From Topomyia yanbarensis (lineage: Eukaryota > Arthropoda > Insecta > Diptera > Culicidae): DNA of 64,000 bases. The translations under genes were made by a program, and so were the position numbers. The stretch lies in the NCBI RefSeq assembly GCF_030247195.1, contig NC_080672.1, positions 371,326,166-371,390,165 on the forward strand, read 5' to 3'. Of the stretch, positions 33,977 to 45,619 are shown in pieces (the first letter of the stretch is position 1; every line of letters starts with the position of its first letter). The notes beneath the pieces are model-generated. The model was not told where the DNA came from and made no database searches. It saw only the letters and a list, made by a program, of their open reading frames with translations.

Positions 33977-35176
33977 AGAGATCAACAAGAAGCCGCAAAT
34001 CGGGTTTCGAGAGAAATTCCGCCGCCGGGGAACTCTCCAACTGTGTAGACTAGGTCCACCTCCGGGGACCAGTTGAGTAGTACGTGACGTAGCACCGAGC
34101 TGGGTCGTCGGAGCGCCTGGGAACCGGTCGTCAAGCTTCACCGGAATCGCTGAACCGACCTCGACATCCTACCGGGTAGCTCGTGAGTAGGCTAGATCCA
34201 CCGCCAGGGATTAGACCGAGTAGACCGCGTCGCAGAGCTAGCAGTGGGTCGTTGGGGCGCTGGTGAACCGAAAATTACGCTCCACCCGGAATCGCCGGAT
34301 AGACCTCAGCACCTACTGTAGGGCCCGTTGAGTAGGCTAGATCCACCGCCGGGGACTAGATCGAGTAGATCGGGACGACGCGGAGAGCTAAATGGCTCAC
34401 AAAAACGAACATCGGAATCAGGAGAAATCTACCGCTCGGTTGCAGAAGAATAGGCTAGAGCCATTGTTGGGTACTAGACTGAGTAGTTAGCCAACAAGTG
34501 TGGGCGGGAGTTGAATGGCTCATCGGGAAAGTAGAGCGAAACGGAACGAGAGGAAGCCAAAGGGCTCAAGAAATTGAGGTGCTAAAACAAAAGAAGAATC
34601 GGTATCGGGAGAGCCTCCTTCGCCAGGGAACTCTCCGTCGGCGTAAGGTAGATCCACCGCCGGGGACTAGACTGAGTAGTTCGCGAACAAGTCTGGTGCT
34701 CATCGAGGAAACGGCGCTGAATGGTGCGAGAAGGGAGTTACGGTGCTAACTGGCACAAGGGAGCCGAAGGGCTCGGTGAATTAGACAGTCTGAAGTTTGC
34801 CGCCCAGACTGTATTCGTAGGGGAAGAGTACTAAGCCTCGACTCACAGCCAGCTTTCCGACTGCCATTCAGAACTTGCCAGTCTGTGTGGATGGTAGAGA
34901 ATTGGTGGTGTGTAGAGGAGTGGGGCTGTAACCCTGCGGAAGAAAAGAACTAGTAAGTAGTGTTGAATTAGAGTGTGTGCTATGCACATAAAAACCCCTC
35001 CCCGAAGTAATGCTGTATGGTAGTGCCGGGGATGAATCAGGTTCTGGGCAAGAGCAGTCGTTTTTTAGCGGGTCGGGTGATGGCAGCCCAAACCCGTTCC
35101 CTGAGACATTGGGGTTTTGTACATTTTCTCTCAGGTCTAGGGTTTTCCTGAAAAGTTTTTTACTGCTCTAAAAAAA
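33977..35176 (+). repeat. R1 copy A 3' UTR with repeated modules
   Basis: Downstream of the stop, diverged modules of about 110-120 bp recur, each with GGGGAACTCTCC, a GTAGGCTAGATCCACCGCC core, GGGACTAGA(C/T)(T/C)GAGTAG and often GCTAAATGGCTCAC or CGGAATCGC. At least five are visible between 34010 and 34720. The distal 400 bp (34770-35176) is not modular. The same modules occur in copy B and in the fragment at 6152-7110. Confidence 0.75.
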
Positions 35177-35840
35177 GGGGGCAGCAGGGACAGGAAGGAC
35201 AGGAGCTTAACGAACCCCCCCCCCACGGTCCTACTGCGAGTTGGTGAGCCTTGCTAGGATATGGTTGGGCGCTGCTAAACCTCTAAAGAAGCCATAATTC
35301 CGAAAGCAGCTCCAACGAAGCGAATCTATGCCACTTCTGCTAAGATCCTAAGATTCCCGAAATCTAAAATCTTAGCAATGAAAACACCCTAGTCCAACCA
35401 GAGTACCAACCGGCACATCAGGATTGACACCAGTAACATCCTGATTATGGCATACTGGCCACGGCGAACAGAGACGGACAGGACAGACACGCATCACGAA
35501 TTGAACGGCGACTTTAGGCTGACAGGAGTGCTGATCTACTCCCTGAGTAAGGAAGGATGACACCGACTTGAAATATCGAGTGGGCTAACAGCACGGCTGC
35601 CTCCGTACCAACAAAACCCCGGCAGGTCTCCGGATACGTTCAAAACTCGTCACCATTTAGTTGGTGGTACCAGGTTCGGTTGGAGCGTTCCCGATTTCAC
35701 GCCGACTCTGAACACTACTCCCCATGAAGGATAGTGTCAACCCTAGCATGATCTCCCTGCTTCATAGAGAATCATGGGATCACAAGAGGCGACTACGTAC
35801 AACGAGTGGAGATAACGGCCCGGAGTTGAGACCCAACAAA
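35177..35840 (+). other. R1 copy B 5' untranslated region (inferred)
   Basis: Lies between the A-run of copy A and the ORF1 remnant. It begins GGGGGCAGCAGGGACAGGAA and carries a run of 10 C at 35215-35224. No coding frame. It is called 5' UTR only from its position. It would hold the internal Pol II promoter, for which I see no clear signature. Confidence 0.45.
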
Positions 35841-36147
35841 ATGGAGAAAAAATTAAGAAACTCACATATACGGAGCAGATACGGCGAATCCGTTCGCCAG
35901 AGATGGGTTGGTGAAATCAGCACCACCACCAGCAGCTGAACTCATTCAGCAAGAGCACGATGAGGAGAAGCAGCATCAACAGCCAGAGCAAAGCGGGATG
36001 AATTACACCCCACAGAAGCCAAAAGTAGTGGCAGCGAAGCACTTGGCGGAGGAGTTCCGTAAGTTTGTGTACGCGAGATACAATGTCCATAAGGACATTA
36101 AGAAGACTTCGAAAGGCGTTACTGTCTGCCTTGAATCATCGACATAA
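35841..36147 (+). pseudogene. R1-clade ORF1 (Gag-like) N-terminal remnant
   Basis: ATG at 35841 opens MEKKLRNSHIRSRYG, and the frame shifts near 35905 into KSAPPPAAELIQQEHDEE, QHQQPEQSGMNYTPQKPK, AEEFRKFVYARYNVHKDIKK and TSKGVTVCLESS, ending at 36147. The glutamine/glutamate-rich low-complexity part followed by an F-K-V----NVH-(D/E)IK helix-like segment is the usual order in R1-clade ORF1, ahead of cysteine knuckles. The knuckles and the start of ORF2 are missing: the sequence jumps to the post-endonuclease part of ORF2 within about 100 bp. Confidence 0.6.
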
Positions 36148-36189
36148 CATTCTGGAGTCCTTCGCTGATGGATAACATGAATTGGCAAG

Positions 36190-38400
36190 CTAGTGAGCAG
36201 TGCACACATAGTGGCCACCAAGTGCTGCTTGCCTGCTGACAGCGTCACTCCAATTCCGAGCGCCGATGAGCTGTCGGAAACAGTAGCGAGAGCATGCGAT
36301 GTAACAATGCCGAGGAAAATGAAGCCGAGGAACTACCGGCGTCCGGCGTACTGGTGCAACGAAAGGCTCTGCATCCTCCGGGCTGCCTGTCTAAAAGCCA
36401 GAAGACGCGTTCAGAGAGCAAGATCTGAGGCAGTTAGAGAAGAGTGTAAGGTATCATTCCGGGCGGCCATGGCCACTTTTAAACGCGAGATAGTGCTAAG
36501 CAAGTCCACCTGCTACAAGGAGCTGTGCAGAGAAGTAGACGCTAACCCCTGGGGCAATTCTTACCATGTCGTTATGGCCAGGATCAAGTGTCCAATGACG
36601 CCAGCAGAAATGTGCGCTGATAAACTGAAAATTATCGTGGATGGTCTTTTACCGAAGCACAACCCAACCGCATGGCCGCCTGCACCGTACGTTGATGCAG
36701 ACGGTGGAAATACTGGTGACAATCGAGTTTCCTTGTTGTGGCAAAAGAACTGAAAGCGAAGTAAGCTCCAGGACCAAATGGTATCCCCAACGTGGACTGA
36801 AGACTGCAATCCTGGCGTTTCCAGACTAGTCTTACAGAAATGCCTGGACGATGGCTACTTCCCGGATAGATAGAAGATCCAGAAGTAGGATTTGCTGCCA
36901 AAACCAGGGAAACCACCAGGAGATCCAGCATCGTATCGGCCTATTGGATACTCTTGGTAAACTTCTGGAAAGAGTCATCCTCAACAGGCTGACGACCTAC
37001 GCTGAAAGTGAGAACGGACTATCGCGGATACAGTTCGGGTTCCGCAGAGGGACATCGACGGTGGACGCCCTTCGCACAATCATTGCGAGCGCGGAGAAAG
37101 TGTTGAAGCAAAAGAGAAGGGGAAACCGCTACTGCGTCGTGGTTACGATAGACGTGAAGAACGCGTTCAACAGTGCTAGCGGGGGGACGATCGACACAGT
37201 ACCGCACAGAATGCGCGGTCCGGACTATCTGTGCAAGGTTCTGAAAAGTTACTTCCAGAACCGAGTACTGGTCTACGAAACGAACATCGGGAAGAGGTCA
37301 AGCAGGGTCACGGCGAGAGTACCTCAGGGTTCCATACTCGGCCCAACGCTTTGGAATATAATGTACAACTGATTGTTAACACTGAAACTGCCCAGAGGAG
37401 TTGAGATCGTCGGCTTTGCAGATGATGTTGTTCCGACGATAACCGGCAAGACACACGAGGAGTTGGAGATGTTGACGGCAGAGACAATAGACATCGTGGA
37501 AACCTGGATGGCTGACGTAAAGTTACAGCTGGTTCACCACAAAACCGAGGTAGTGCTGGTCAACAACCGTAAAAAAATCCAGCATGTCGAGATCAGTTTC
37601 AGGGGACAATCCATCCCATCGATGCGTGCGCTGAAGCAAGCACCTGCGTGTGATGGTCGACGATCGGTTAAATTACAACAGCCATGTCGACTGTGTTGGT
37701 GAGAAGGCTGCGAGGACAACTAACGTATTGGCAAGGATCATGCCGAATCACGGAGGAGCAAGAGGTAGCAGGAGACATCTCCTGGCGGGTGTCTTATCCT
37801 CAATTCCGAGGTATTGCCGGGGCTGCTACGCTGTACTCAAAGCGGAACCGGACGAAGTTGACAAGCACGCTTCGCTTAATGGCTGTTCATGTGGCGAGTG
37901 CATACAGAACGGTATGCGTAATTGCCGGGATGATTCCCATCTGCATCACTCTGGCTGAGGACGTGGAATGCTACCAGAAATGCACGTAATGCAAAGAGAC
38001 TGGTCCAAGCGGAATCGTTGGCTAAGTGGCAGCAAGAGTGGGACAACGCTGAGAAAGGAAAATGGACCCACCGACTCAGGAAGCATGGAGAGGTGAACTT
38101 CTGCAGTTTTTATCCGGGCGTGGCTGTTTCCGGAACTACCTGCATCGGTTTGGACATGCTTCGTCACCCCTTTGCCCGGCTGTGTATAAACGTACTAGAG
38201 ATGCCGGAACACGTGGTCTTCGACTGCCCTAGGTTCGAAGAAGTTCAAAGGGGTATGCTTGTTGTGACAGTTGACAATATCGTCGAAGTGATGTACTACG
38301 ACGAGCATATCTGGGATACTGTCAACAGATTAATTACGAGTATACTCACCGAGCTGCAGAGGAATTGGCGAAAGGACCAACAAAGTAGCGCCATTGGCTA
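36190..38400 (+). pseudogene. R1-clade ORF2: reverse transcriptase and C-terminus, decayed
   Basis: Pieces in order: ACDVTMPRKMKPRNYRRPAY, VQRARSEAVREECKVSFRAA, ELCREVDANPWGNSYHVVMA and IVDGLLPKHNPTAWPP (36193-36753), the linker between endonuclease and RT. From 36851: LLDTLGKLLERVILNRL, QFGFRRGTSTVDAL, motif A VVTIDVKNAFNSA and motif B VPQGSILGPTLWN. Then at 37373 motif C is GFADDVV, with both catalytic aspartates retained. The frame moves at 37650 (MVDDRLNYNSHVDCVGEKAA) and 37684-37989. The C-terminus (38018-38400) keeps HGEVNF, PEHVVFDCPRFEEV but has lost the first cysteines of the knuckle. At least five frameshifts and several stops. No endonuclease remains. Confidence 0.88.
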
Positions 38401-39478
38401 GAACAAGGCCGTGCAACCACAAATTGGGTTTCGGGAGAAACTCCGCCTCTGGGGAACTCTCCGACGTTGTACACTAGGTCCACCGCCGGGGACCAGTTGA
38501 GTAGTACGCGACATAGCACCGGGTTCGGGTCGTCGGGGCGACAGCGAACCGAACCTCAGGCTTCACCGGAATCGTCGGATCGACCTTGACACCCTACCGG
38601 GTAACTTGTGAGTAAGCTAGATCCATCGCCGGGGATTAGACTGAGTAGACCGTGTCGAATAGCGCCAGTAAACGGGAAGCTACGCTCCATCCGGAATCGC
38701 TGGATGGACCTCAGCACCTACTGGCTGGCCTATTGAGTAGGCTTGGTCTACAACCGGAGACTAGATCGAGTAGATCGGGACGAAGCTGGTAGTTAAATGG
38801 CTCGCGGAAACGAACATCGGTATTGGGAGCAATCTACCACCGGAGAATTCACGGTAGGGTAGATTTACCGCCGTGGACTACCCAACAGAAACATGACGAA
38901 AAGAAGAGCTAATTCGCTCACGAAATAAACACCGGTTCCGAGAGAAATTCCGTTGCCGTGGAACTCTCAGTCGGAGTAGGATAATATCCGAGTTGATCTC
39001 GATAAATCTGGGAGCTAAACGGCTCAAAGCAGCAGGTATCGGTGTTGGGAGAAATTCCTCCGTCGGGGAACTATCGATCGTAGTAGGGTGAGTTCACCGT
39101 CGAGAACTATCCAAGTGGATCGTGATAAAGCCGGAACCTAAGTGACTCACGGAAACATGAGCTAAACGGCTCACGGGGATGAGAACTGTAACAGATGAAG
39201 ACAAGAAGCAAGAGAAGAGTCGAGAGTTAAATCAAAGCTCAAAGGTCGAGCCATTTCATGAACTAAGTGAGGCTACTCGATAGAGTAGAAGAAAGCACAA
39301 CGAACTCCGCACGAAGTAATACTTTAGCGTAGTTCCGTGGGAAAGAAAAGCATAAAGAGTAAGGAGTGTTTTAGTGGTTAGACACGAACGTAAGTCGTGA
39401 GTCCCACACAATGTCAATACACTACTAACCAGACTTTTGAAGCTTTCTAAACCTTACTATAAAAAAAACTCACACACA
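38401..39478 (+). repeat. R1 copy B 3' UTR with repeated modules
   Basis: About six diverged modules start near 38429, 38590, 38720, 38840, 38948 and 39053. Each has a GGAACTCTC-type word, a TAGATCCA(C/T)(C/T)GCCGGGGA core and a GAGTAG(A/T) word, often with GCTAAA(C/T)GGCTCAC between modules. The last 300 bp are non-modular and end in an A-rich stretch (39461-39468). Confidence 0.75.
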
Positions 39479-42400
39479 TACAGACTGGTATAAGAGACTA
39501 AGCCCTCCAGGCCTCGGCTAAAAAAACGATACGCTTCACTAGCAGGTGAAATATATCAAAGACCCATCGCTTTTAATGAATCTTATAGAGCTTCTTGTTA
39601 GAGGGCTACAGGGCGATCATTGTGCTTGTGGATAAGGATATCACGACATTTAGCATGTTGTTTGGTCGTGCACTGAATATCGTTAAGCCAGATTCCTATT
39701 AGTAGATGCTTTGCAAGGCCGAGGTAGACCAATTCATATTCCTGTTCGAGACATCCTGGTTTACCGCGGGCCTCTATAAATGGAACTAATCTACTATTTA
39801 CTAAAAGCAGCATCCATCATAATTTAATGATTTTTATCTTCTCATGCTCTCATAATAGGCTAATCATACACCAATAATATTTACCTGGAATTTTGATTTA
39901 GATCAAATTAAGTGAATAACAGAAATGAAAGTAAATAAATAAACTTAAAAATATAAAATCACAATAAATAAAAATAGCTGAAAAAATAAGAGGAGATTAA
40001 AAAGATAATAATGATTATAGTTCTAGTTTTAGACAAACGACTATTTTAGTGATATTTTTTTCTATAGAATTTTTTATAAAGTGTTACGTAAAAAAAAGAA
40101 ACTGCAGCGTAAAAAGCTTTCGCAAATGCCGTGTCAAAACAACATATTGAAAAAAATATGTTTTTCAAAACTCAACGTTTCCAGTTATTTTTCGCACAAT
40201 TTAAATCTAAATCGAAAGTCCATCAATTGTCAAGAACTTCAACAACACAATTTCCGTCCCTTCCCGGAAGATCAGCTAGTTGCACTGATTATCTCCCGCT
40301 TCGAGAACGGAAGCCCCAGTTAACGACACAAGACAAGCGAAAGGCTAAATCCTTCCGAGCATTACTTGCCATCAAATCCCACCTTGAACATGTTACTATC
40401 TGCATCCTACATCTTTCAGTTCCAGCATCAGCTTTCCAACCCCTCCTCTCTTTCCCCTCCCCGCCGGTCCCCGGACAAGGTTGGGATCATATCGGACAGA
40501 GGAAAACTCGAAAAGCTTTAAATCGTAATATGATAATCCATTTGTATAATACAAACAGAAGCCCGGAGACGACCGAAACCAACTGACTGAGAATATGTGA
40601 ACTTTCGTTTGGGTGGGTGCGGTCGACGCAAGAAAGCCAGCACAAACACGAAAGGTTTACGAGATGGTGCTTGCTTGGGTTTTTCCCTGTTTTTGTTGAA
40701 TGAAAGATGCCCTACTCTCACATACTCTTCTTCTTCCTCTAGAAAGCACAAATACTAGGTGGGCGGTTTGGTTATCTTTGGCATGGAAACAACTATCAGG
40801 CTAAGTAAAGAAAACAGTTGGTTTTTCCACCCCATTTTCCACGTCTGGCAGTTGTGCAGTTTCTTATCAGTTTCGTAAATATGATGGTCTGGAGAGGTTA
40901 CTCTCAATGAAAAGGTTGTGGCTTTTATGCAAGTGCGGGTTGATGAAAACTAAGAATAATAAAATTCATATATCTTCCGCAAATGGGAACTAGCAATTCG
41001 GAGATGCTATCCTTTCGAAGCCACTACTCGAACAGATAGGTAACTGAATTGGTAAACATTTTTCACCCTAGATCCAACTTCAATCAATAAAATAAATGCT
41101 AATACCGGAGAGTGACAGTCCCTCCCCACAAAAATCGATTCATTTTCTAAGATGATTTGTCGTCCTACCCTTTCGAGAAATTTCCCACAACAAGCCGGAC
41201 CGAAACCGAGCTGTAAAACGATAACACATTACGTACGAGGCCCTTTTAGTGCGACAAGGGTTCGGATCCTGTCCGACCAATTCAATTACCCCGATTACCT
41301 CACTCAATCACTTATCATCGTTTCGTTCACTGGCAGGCGCAGTGCAACCGAACCGACCAAGACTCAGTTTATTTACGACCGCTGAACGAGAAATGAAAAT
41401 CGTTTATCTTTTATTTGAGGGAAGTGCGTGTGTATCGTTAAATGAAGAATTTCGTTTTTAAAGAGCTATCATCGTCAATGTTAAATGTTAAATAATTAAC
41501 TTATCGGGGGAAAGTGGTTCCGTGATATAATCCACTGCGGTAGCAGGTGCTGTAATTTGATTAAATCCGCGCTAAACACTTTTTTTGGCATGGAAAAATC
41601 TGCTCATGAGCATGTTTTTTTCCAATTATGAAGTTTCAATTTGGGTTGCACATCTCGATGATTTACCGTCAGCTTAAGTCGTAATCCGATGTTCTTAGAC
41701 ATTGACAAAGTTCTGCTGCTGCTACTGCTGCTAGGATTACTTAAAACAAACAAACAATCTTACTTTGCAGGTGTTTACAATTTGCCGCGAAAATCCTTCT
41801 CGCGTTCAACGAATAAAAACATCGCTCAAACAAATTAGCTACTCATCTTTGCTCAGTCGGATGCAATTTACTTTCTGTCTGCGAAATCCATAATAAATTA
41901 ATTCAAACAGTTTTTCTTTTCCCCCGATTTCGCAGTGAACTCTCCGTACGTTGCGGATCCGAAAGCAAAAACACCCCTGCTTTCGCCACGTAGACCAGCA
42001 GGAAAAGTAATAAATTTTGGTCAGTTAACAGTAAAACGTTTTATTTATGAACTGACTGAACACACACACACACCCCGTCCCTCCCGTACTCCAACCGAAA
42101 CCGGAGCGAGTGACTTGGGCACAGATTTCGTGTATGCTCGATCCTTTTCCTACCACTACTGACTGGGTACTGCTGCAGGGTTATGGAACAGACAGGCGGG
42201 GAGATAGAAACACTTAAATAATTTGACCCTCTGCGATTTGGGCGAGCAACAGTTTTTGTTTTCCCACATAATCCAGCACCCAACACCCCCGACACGGGTG
42301 GAAGTTGGGAGCCTGGTTCGTCCCTCTGCACTCTGCTGGTAAGGGGGTTTGAGTTTGTCCTTACATAAATAGCCGTAAAATCCCTTGGAGTATCCCACAT

Positions 42401-42970
42401 ACCGGCACGTATGCCGGCGTGTTTTTTTTGCTGGTTCCAAAATGTTTCATTGTTTATCTTTGGCGTTGCGTACGATCTTTACCGGTGCCCTATACAAATA
42501 CTATATGTATCTAGTCGTTTTCGGGGTAAAATACGCATTTTCAGATTTTGTTTTTGGGATTAGGCTCCAACTAGCTGGGTTTAGAAATAGGTCGAAACTG
42601 ATCCTTTGGATCAACAACACACGAGATTTTCTGTCGAAGTTTGGCTTCTGACGTTGGTTGAAAAATTATATCGTTTAATTTCGGGAATATTACGCTATTT
42701 CCCTATCTGAAACTGGTTCTCGGATCCAACAGGATATTTAGCTTTTGCACTCCCGGAAGATTACAATTTTTAAATCTAACCGACACTTTGTAGAATGTCA
42801 CAATTAATAGGGTGACCATATCAGGCGAGTAAAAGCCCAGTCGAAAGCGTATTCCCCCTTAAATTACGAAGGAACGTGACTGGTGAAATTTTCCCCTTAT
42901 ATTTGGTAAAATTCTGTGGATCTGGCAGGCGAGCTCTGTCAGAATGTTTGTTGAGAAAAAGTGATCAGCG
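39479..42970. other. gene-free stretch, partly unique-looking
   Basis: 39530-40080 is AT-rich without a recognisable gene. 40200-40900 and 41000-42450 are base-balanced with no visible repeats except a short CTGCTG run (about 41704-41730) and an (AC)n run at about 42060-42073. Several 70-150-codon frames there have no motif I recognise. The blocks may be low-copy host DNA such as intron or regulatory sequence. Confidence 0.4.
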
Positions 42971-43119
42971 AGTAAAAGGCGAACACGAAATTATTGCGAC
43001 ACATTCAACAGGGCATAACTTTTGTACCATTGGGTAAAAATCAACCAAATTTTGCACACTTTCTCATTGATGTGTATTGTTTACATGCTGTCAAACTCGA
43101 AGTCGTGTTTTTCAATTCA

Positions 43120-44136
43120 ATGAAAATGGAGGTGAACCAACGCGAGTCGAGAGAACAAATTCTTTCCAAACACCTGGAATTTCCTGACCTGTCGCACCGG
43201 CAGTTGGGAAAAATGTTTAACATTCACCATTCAACCACCAGTCTCCAGAATGTTGAAGCGGTTCCAGGAGCGGTTGACGTTGGACCACGGCAAAGGAGCT
43301 GGAAGAAAACCGGGACCGGAGAACAAAAAGACGGAGGGATAGGTGAAGCGGACGATTAAAGCAAATCCCAACGTCTCAAGCCGTGATTTGGCTAAAAAGA
43401 TCGGCATGTCGCAGAGCTACGTCCAGAATGCAAAGAAGAGAGCTGGACTACATACATACAAGGTACAGAACTTCCCAAACTGCGATGAGCGGCAACAATC
43501 GAAGGCTTAAACTCGGGCACGGAAGCTCTACGAGAAGATGCTGACAAAATATGGCTGCTGTGTGATGGACGACGAAACGTATATAAAAGCCGATTTTAAG
43601 CAAATTCCGGGGTTGGAGTTTTTCACCGGCAAGAGCAAGTTCTATGTGGACGACAAATTTAAGAAGAAGAAAATGTCGAAGTTCGCCTCCAAATATCTCA
43701 TTTGGCAGGCCATCTGCTCTTGCGGACTGAGAAGTGAGCCTTTCGTGACAAAGGCGAGATCTACAAATCTGAGTGCCTCGAGAAGCGCCTTTTGCCGTTC
43801 TTGCAGCAGCACGACGAAGCTCCGCTATTTTGGCCAGATTTGGCATCATGCCACTATTCTAAAAGTGTCCTGGAGTGGTATGAGGCCAATTCTGTCCATT
43901 TTGTTCCAAAGGACATGAATCCGCCAAACTGTCCGGAGCTGCGCCCGGTGGAGCAGTAGTGGGCAATGATGAAGCGGGAACTTCGGAAGAGCAAGAAGAC
44001 AGTCAAAGACGAGAAGGACATGTTAATAAAATGGAAAAAAACTGAGAAACTGGTACCGGATGACACTGTAAAGACTTTGATGGACGGTATCAAGCGTAAA
44101 AGCGTTCAATTTTACACTCAAGGCTCCGTCGATTAA
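43120..44136 (+). pseudogene. ITmDD37E transposase, broken
   Basis: ATG at 43120 (or 43126) opens MEVNQRESREQILSKHLEF, then PDLSHRQLGKMFNIHHST, a helix-turn-helix-type N-terminus. A frameshift follows near 43240. The frame then reads TIKANPNVSSRDLAKKIGMS, the first catalytic aspartate in MDDETYIKADFKQIPG (43564), and KYLIWQAICSCG. After another frameshift near 43735 comes the second aspartate in FWPDLASCHYSKSVLEWY, then NPPNCPELRPVEQ. Thirty-seven residues lie between the second aspartate and the glutamate of PVE, the defining D,D37E spacing. In-frame stops occur at about 43340, 43507 and just after PVEQ, where an aromatic residue is expected. At least two frameshifts and three stops: inactive. 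Confidence 0.93.
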
Positions 44137-44157
44137 CTTTTCTTTTGATTTTTGAAG

Positions 44158-44285
<128 letters not shown>

Positions 44286-44423
44286 TACCCTAAAATTTTG
44301 GTTTGATTTTAAAGATCATAAGAAAATTGGCATGACATTTTCGGTGTCGCAATAATTTCGTGTTCGCCCTTTACTTCTTCAGATTTACTTACGCGGTTCT
44401 TGCTATACCACAAATATTTTTTT

Positions 44424-44849
44424 ACGTGATCATTATTCAACCGATTTTAAATTTTTTGAGTGTTTTGGGAAAAAGAAGAAATTTTCTTTCTAACGGTGCT
44501 ATGTTATGTCCTTTTGTTAATAGTACTATGCGGTTTTGGGACAACAATATGAAAGTTACCATTATTTTGCCATTTTTCAACCGATTTTGATCATAAATAA
44601 GTCGTTAGATACAGTACTAAATGTTCTTCTAAAAATTTTATTGAAACAAAGATGCTTTCTAATGAAAAGGTTGAGCAATTTTCATATTTTGAAAAAAGAG
44701 CAAAATACTGGTAATTTTTATATTGTTGTCCCAAAACCACATAATACTTTTAACAAAAGAACATAACATAGCATATTGTTGGAAATGTCATTTTTTCTTC
44801 TTTCCAGAACACTCCAAAAATTTAAAATCGGTTGAAAAATGACCGCGTT
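44424..44849. repeat. foldback element, ~148-bp arms
   Basis: The left arm 44424-44570 (ATTCAACCGATTTTAAATTT, TTGGGACAACAATATGAAAG) pairs with the right arm 44700-44849 (TATTGTTGTCCCAAAACCAC, TTTAAAATCGGTTGAAAAAT). The loop is 129 bp. It lies 50 bp to the right of the DD37E transposon and is non-coding. Confidence 0.85.
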
Positions 44850-45088
44850 AAAAAATTTTAGCGCCGAAAGTTACGAAAATCGTTTTTTTGCTATAAATCA
44901 AGATTTTGAGGGTATGTTAAATTGATCAAACGTAGTTTTGGTTTGTATTTGACCAGACCTACAACCTTTACTATATCACTTTAAAAGTACAATAATTTAT
45001 TTTTATTTTGTAGCACCGTGGAATTAGAATCACCGTACAAAACATGGGAACACGCTTATCCACTTATTCTCATATCTCATGTTTTCAG

Positions 45089-45212
45089 TTAACCTTCCGG
45101 CAGCCGCTCTAGTGCACTGAGTGCACGCTCCTCTGAAAATCTAGCGAAATCGACTTAGAGCAGCTGCGGCTGCTCGTTCAGTGAACCATTTGCGCGACTT
45201 CCGGAGGGTTAA
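45089..45212. mobile_element. 124-bp TTAA-bounded MITE
   Basis: The ends TTAACCTTCCGG (45089) and CCGGAGGGTTAA (to 45212) are inverted repeats with one mismatch and place TTAA at both termini. Internal palindromes include GTGCACTGAGTGCAC and GAGCAGCTGCGGCTGCTC. TTAA ends are typical of piggyBac-type insertion. No gene. Confidence 0.75.
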
Positions 45213-45254
45213 TCCTGACCAGTCTTTCCATGAACATCGATAAGTTTGCACCTG

Positions 45255-45580
45255 GGTACAAAATTTCGTGCACGCGTTCAACCTCAAACGTGCTTTGCCT
45301 TTGTGTACAAGTTCGTCTCGAACACCGAACCCAATCGAACGATGTGCAAATTTAGGTTTAAACCCCGTGTACGTACACCGTGTGCGTACACAAGAAAGGT
45401 AAACACAAAACAGAATGAGTCACCACGAGTGATGATGAGTGATAGAAAGAGAAAACTAGTGTCAAGATCCTGTGTGTACGAACACCGCGTACGTACATGG
45501 GGTTCGGTTGTGCAGACGAACATGTGTACGTGTTTTGGTACGAATTAGCGCATGCGAGTTTGCACACGAAATGTGGGTTT
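45255..45580. repeat. GTACGTAC-rich foldback
   Basis: The left half (ACAAAATTTCGTGCACGCGT, AAGTTCGTCTCGAACACCGA, CCCCGTGTACGTACACCGTG) is the approximate reverse complement of the right half (CACCGCGTACGTACATGGGG, TTCGGTTGTGCAGACGAACA, GTTTGCACACGAAATGTGGG). A spacer around 45400-45460 separates them. Open frames on both strands here mirror each other and are not genes. Confidence 0.7.
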
Positions 45581-45619
45581 AAGATGAGCACAGAACATGG
45601 TGTTCGATGTTCATTTGGG

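Larger units (their letters stand above)
33397..35176 (+). mobile_element. R1-clade LINE copy A, 5'-truncated, in (ACAT)n
   Basis: Plus-strand copy retaining the C-terminal part of ORF2 (33440-33976) and a long 3' UTR (33977-35176). The 5' truncation point lies directly at the ACAT microsatellite and carries a 38-bp tandem duplication (33397-33434 and 33435-33472). It ends in a short A-run (35170-35176), immediately followed by the 5' end of copy B. R1-clade Waldo-type elements are known to target ACAY microsatellites, and the left flank fits that. All coding parts are decayed. Confidence 0.8.
35177..39478 (+). mobile_element. R1-clade LINE copy B, internally deleted, head-to-tail after copy A
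   Basis: Begins with a G-run right after the A-run of copy A. Contains a 5' region (35177-35840), an ORF1 remnant (35841-36147), an ORF2 remnant lacking the endonuclease (36190-38400) and a long 3' UTR (38401-39478). The 3' part ends ACTATAAAAAAAACTC followed by ACACACATACAGACTGG, so an ACAY-like stretch also lies beyond the 3' end. This tandem layout is expected for target-specific R1-clade elements that keep inserting at one microsatellite. Multiple frameshifts make it inactive. The precise 3' end is uncertain because ATAAGAGACTAAGCCC and GGCCTCGGCTAAAAAA further on are shared with copy 1. Confidence 0.78.

Noticed and set aside
15447..35224. C-runs of 10-14 bp at 15447, 30143, 31233 and 35215 as a possible signal
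   Set aside because: Each sits in a different context (hAT-like end, dispersed repeat, unknown, LINE 5' region), so there is no shared structure beyond homopolymer slippage.
33397..39478. R1-clade sequence as evidence of an rDNA locus
   Set aside because: No 28S rRNA sequence flanks either copy. The flank is an ACAT microsatellite, and the C-termini fit R1-clade members that insert outside rDNA.
45246..45591. Overlapping 77-100-codon frames on both strands
   Set aside because: They mirror each other in the GTACGTAC foldback and have no recognisable domain.
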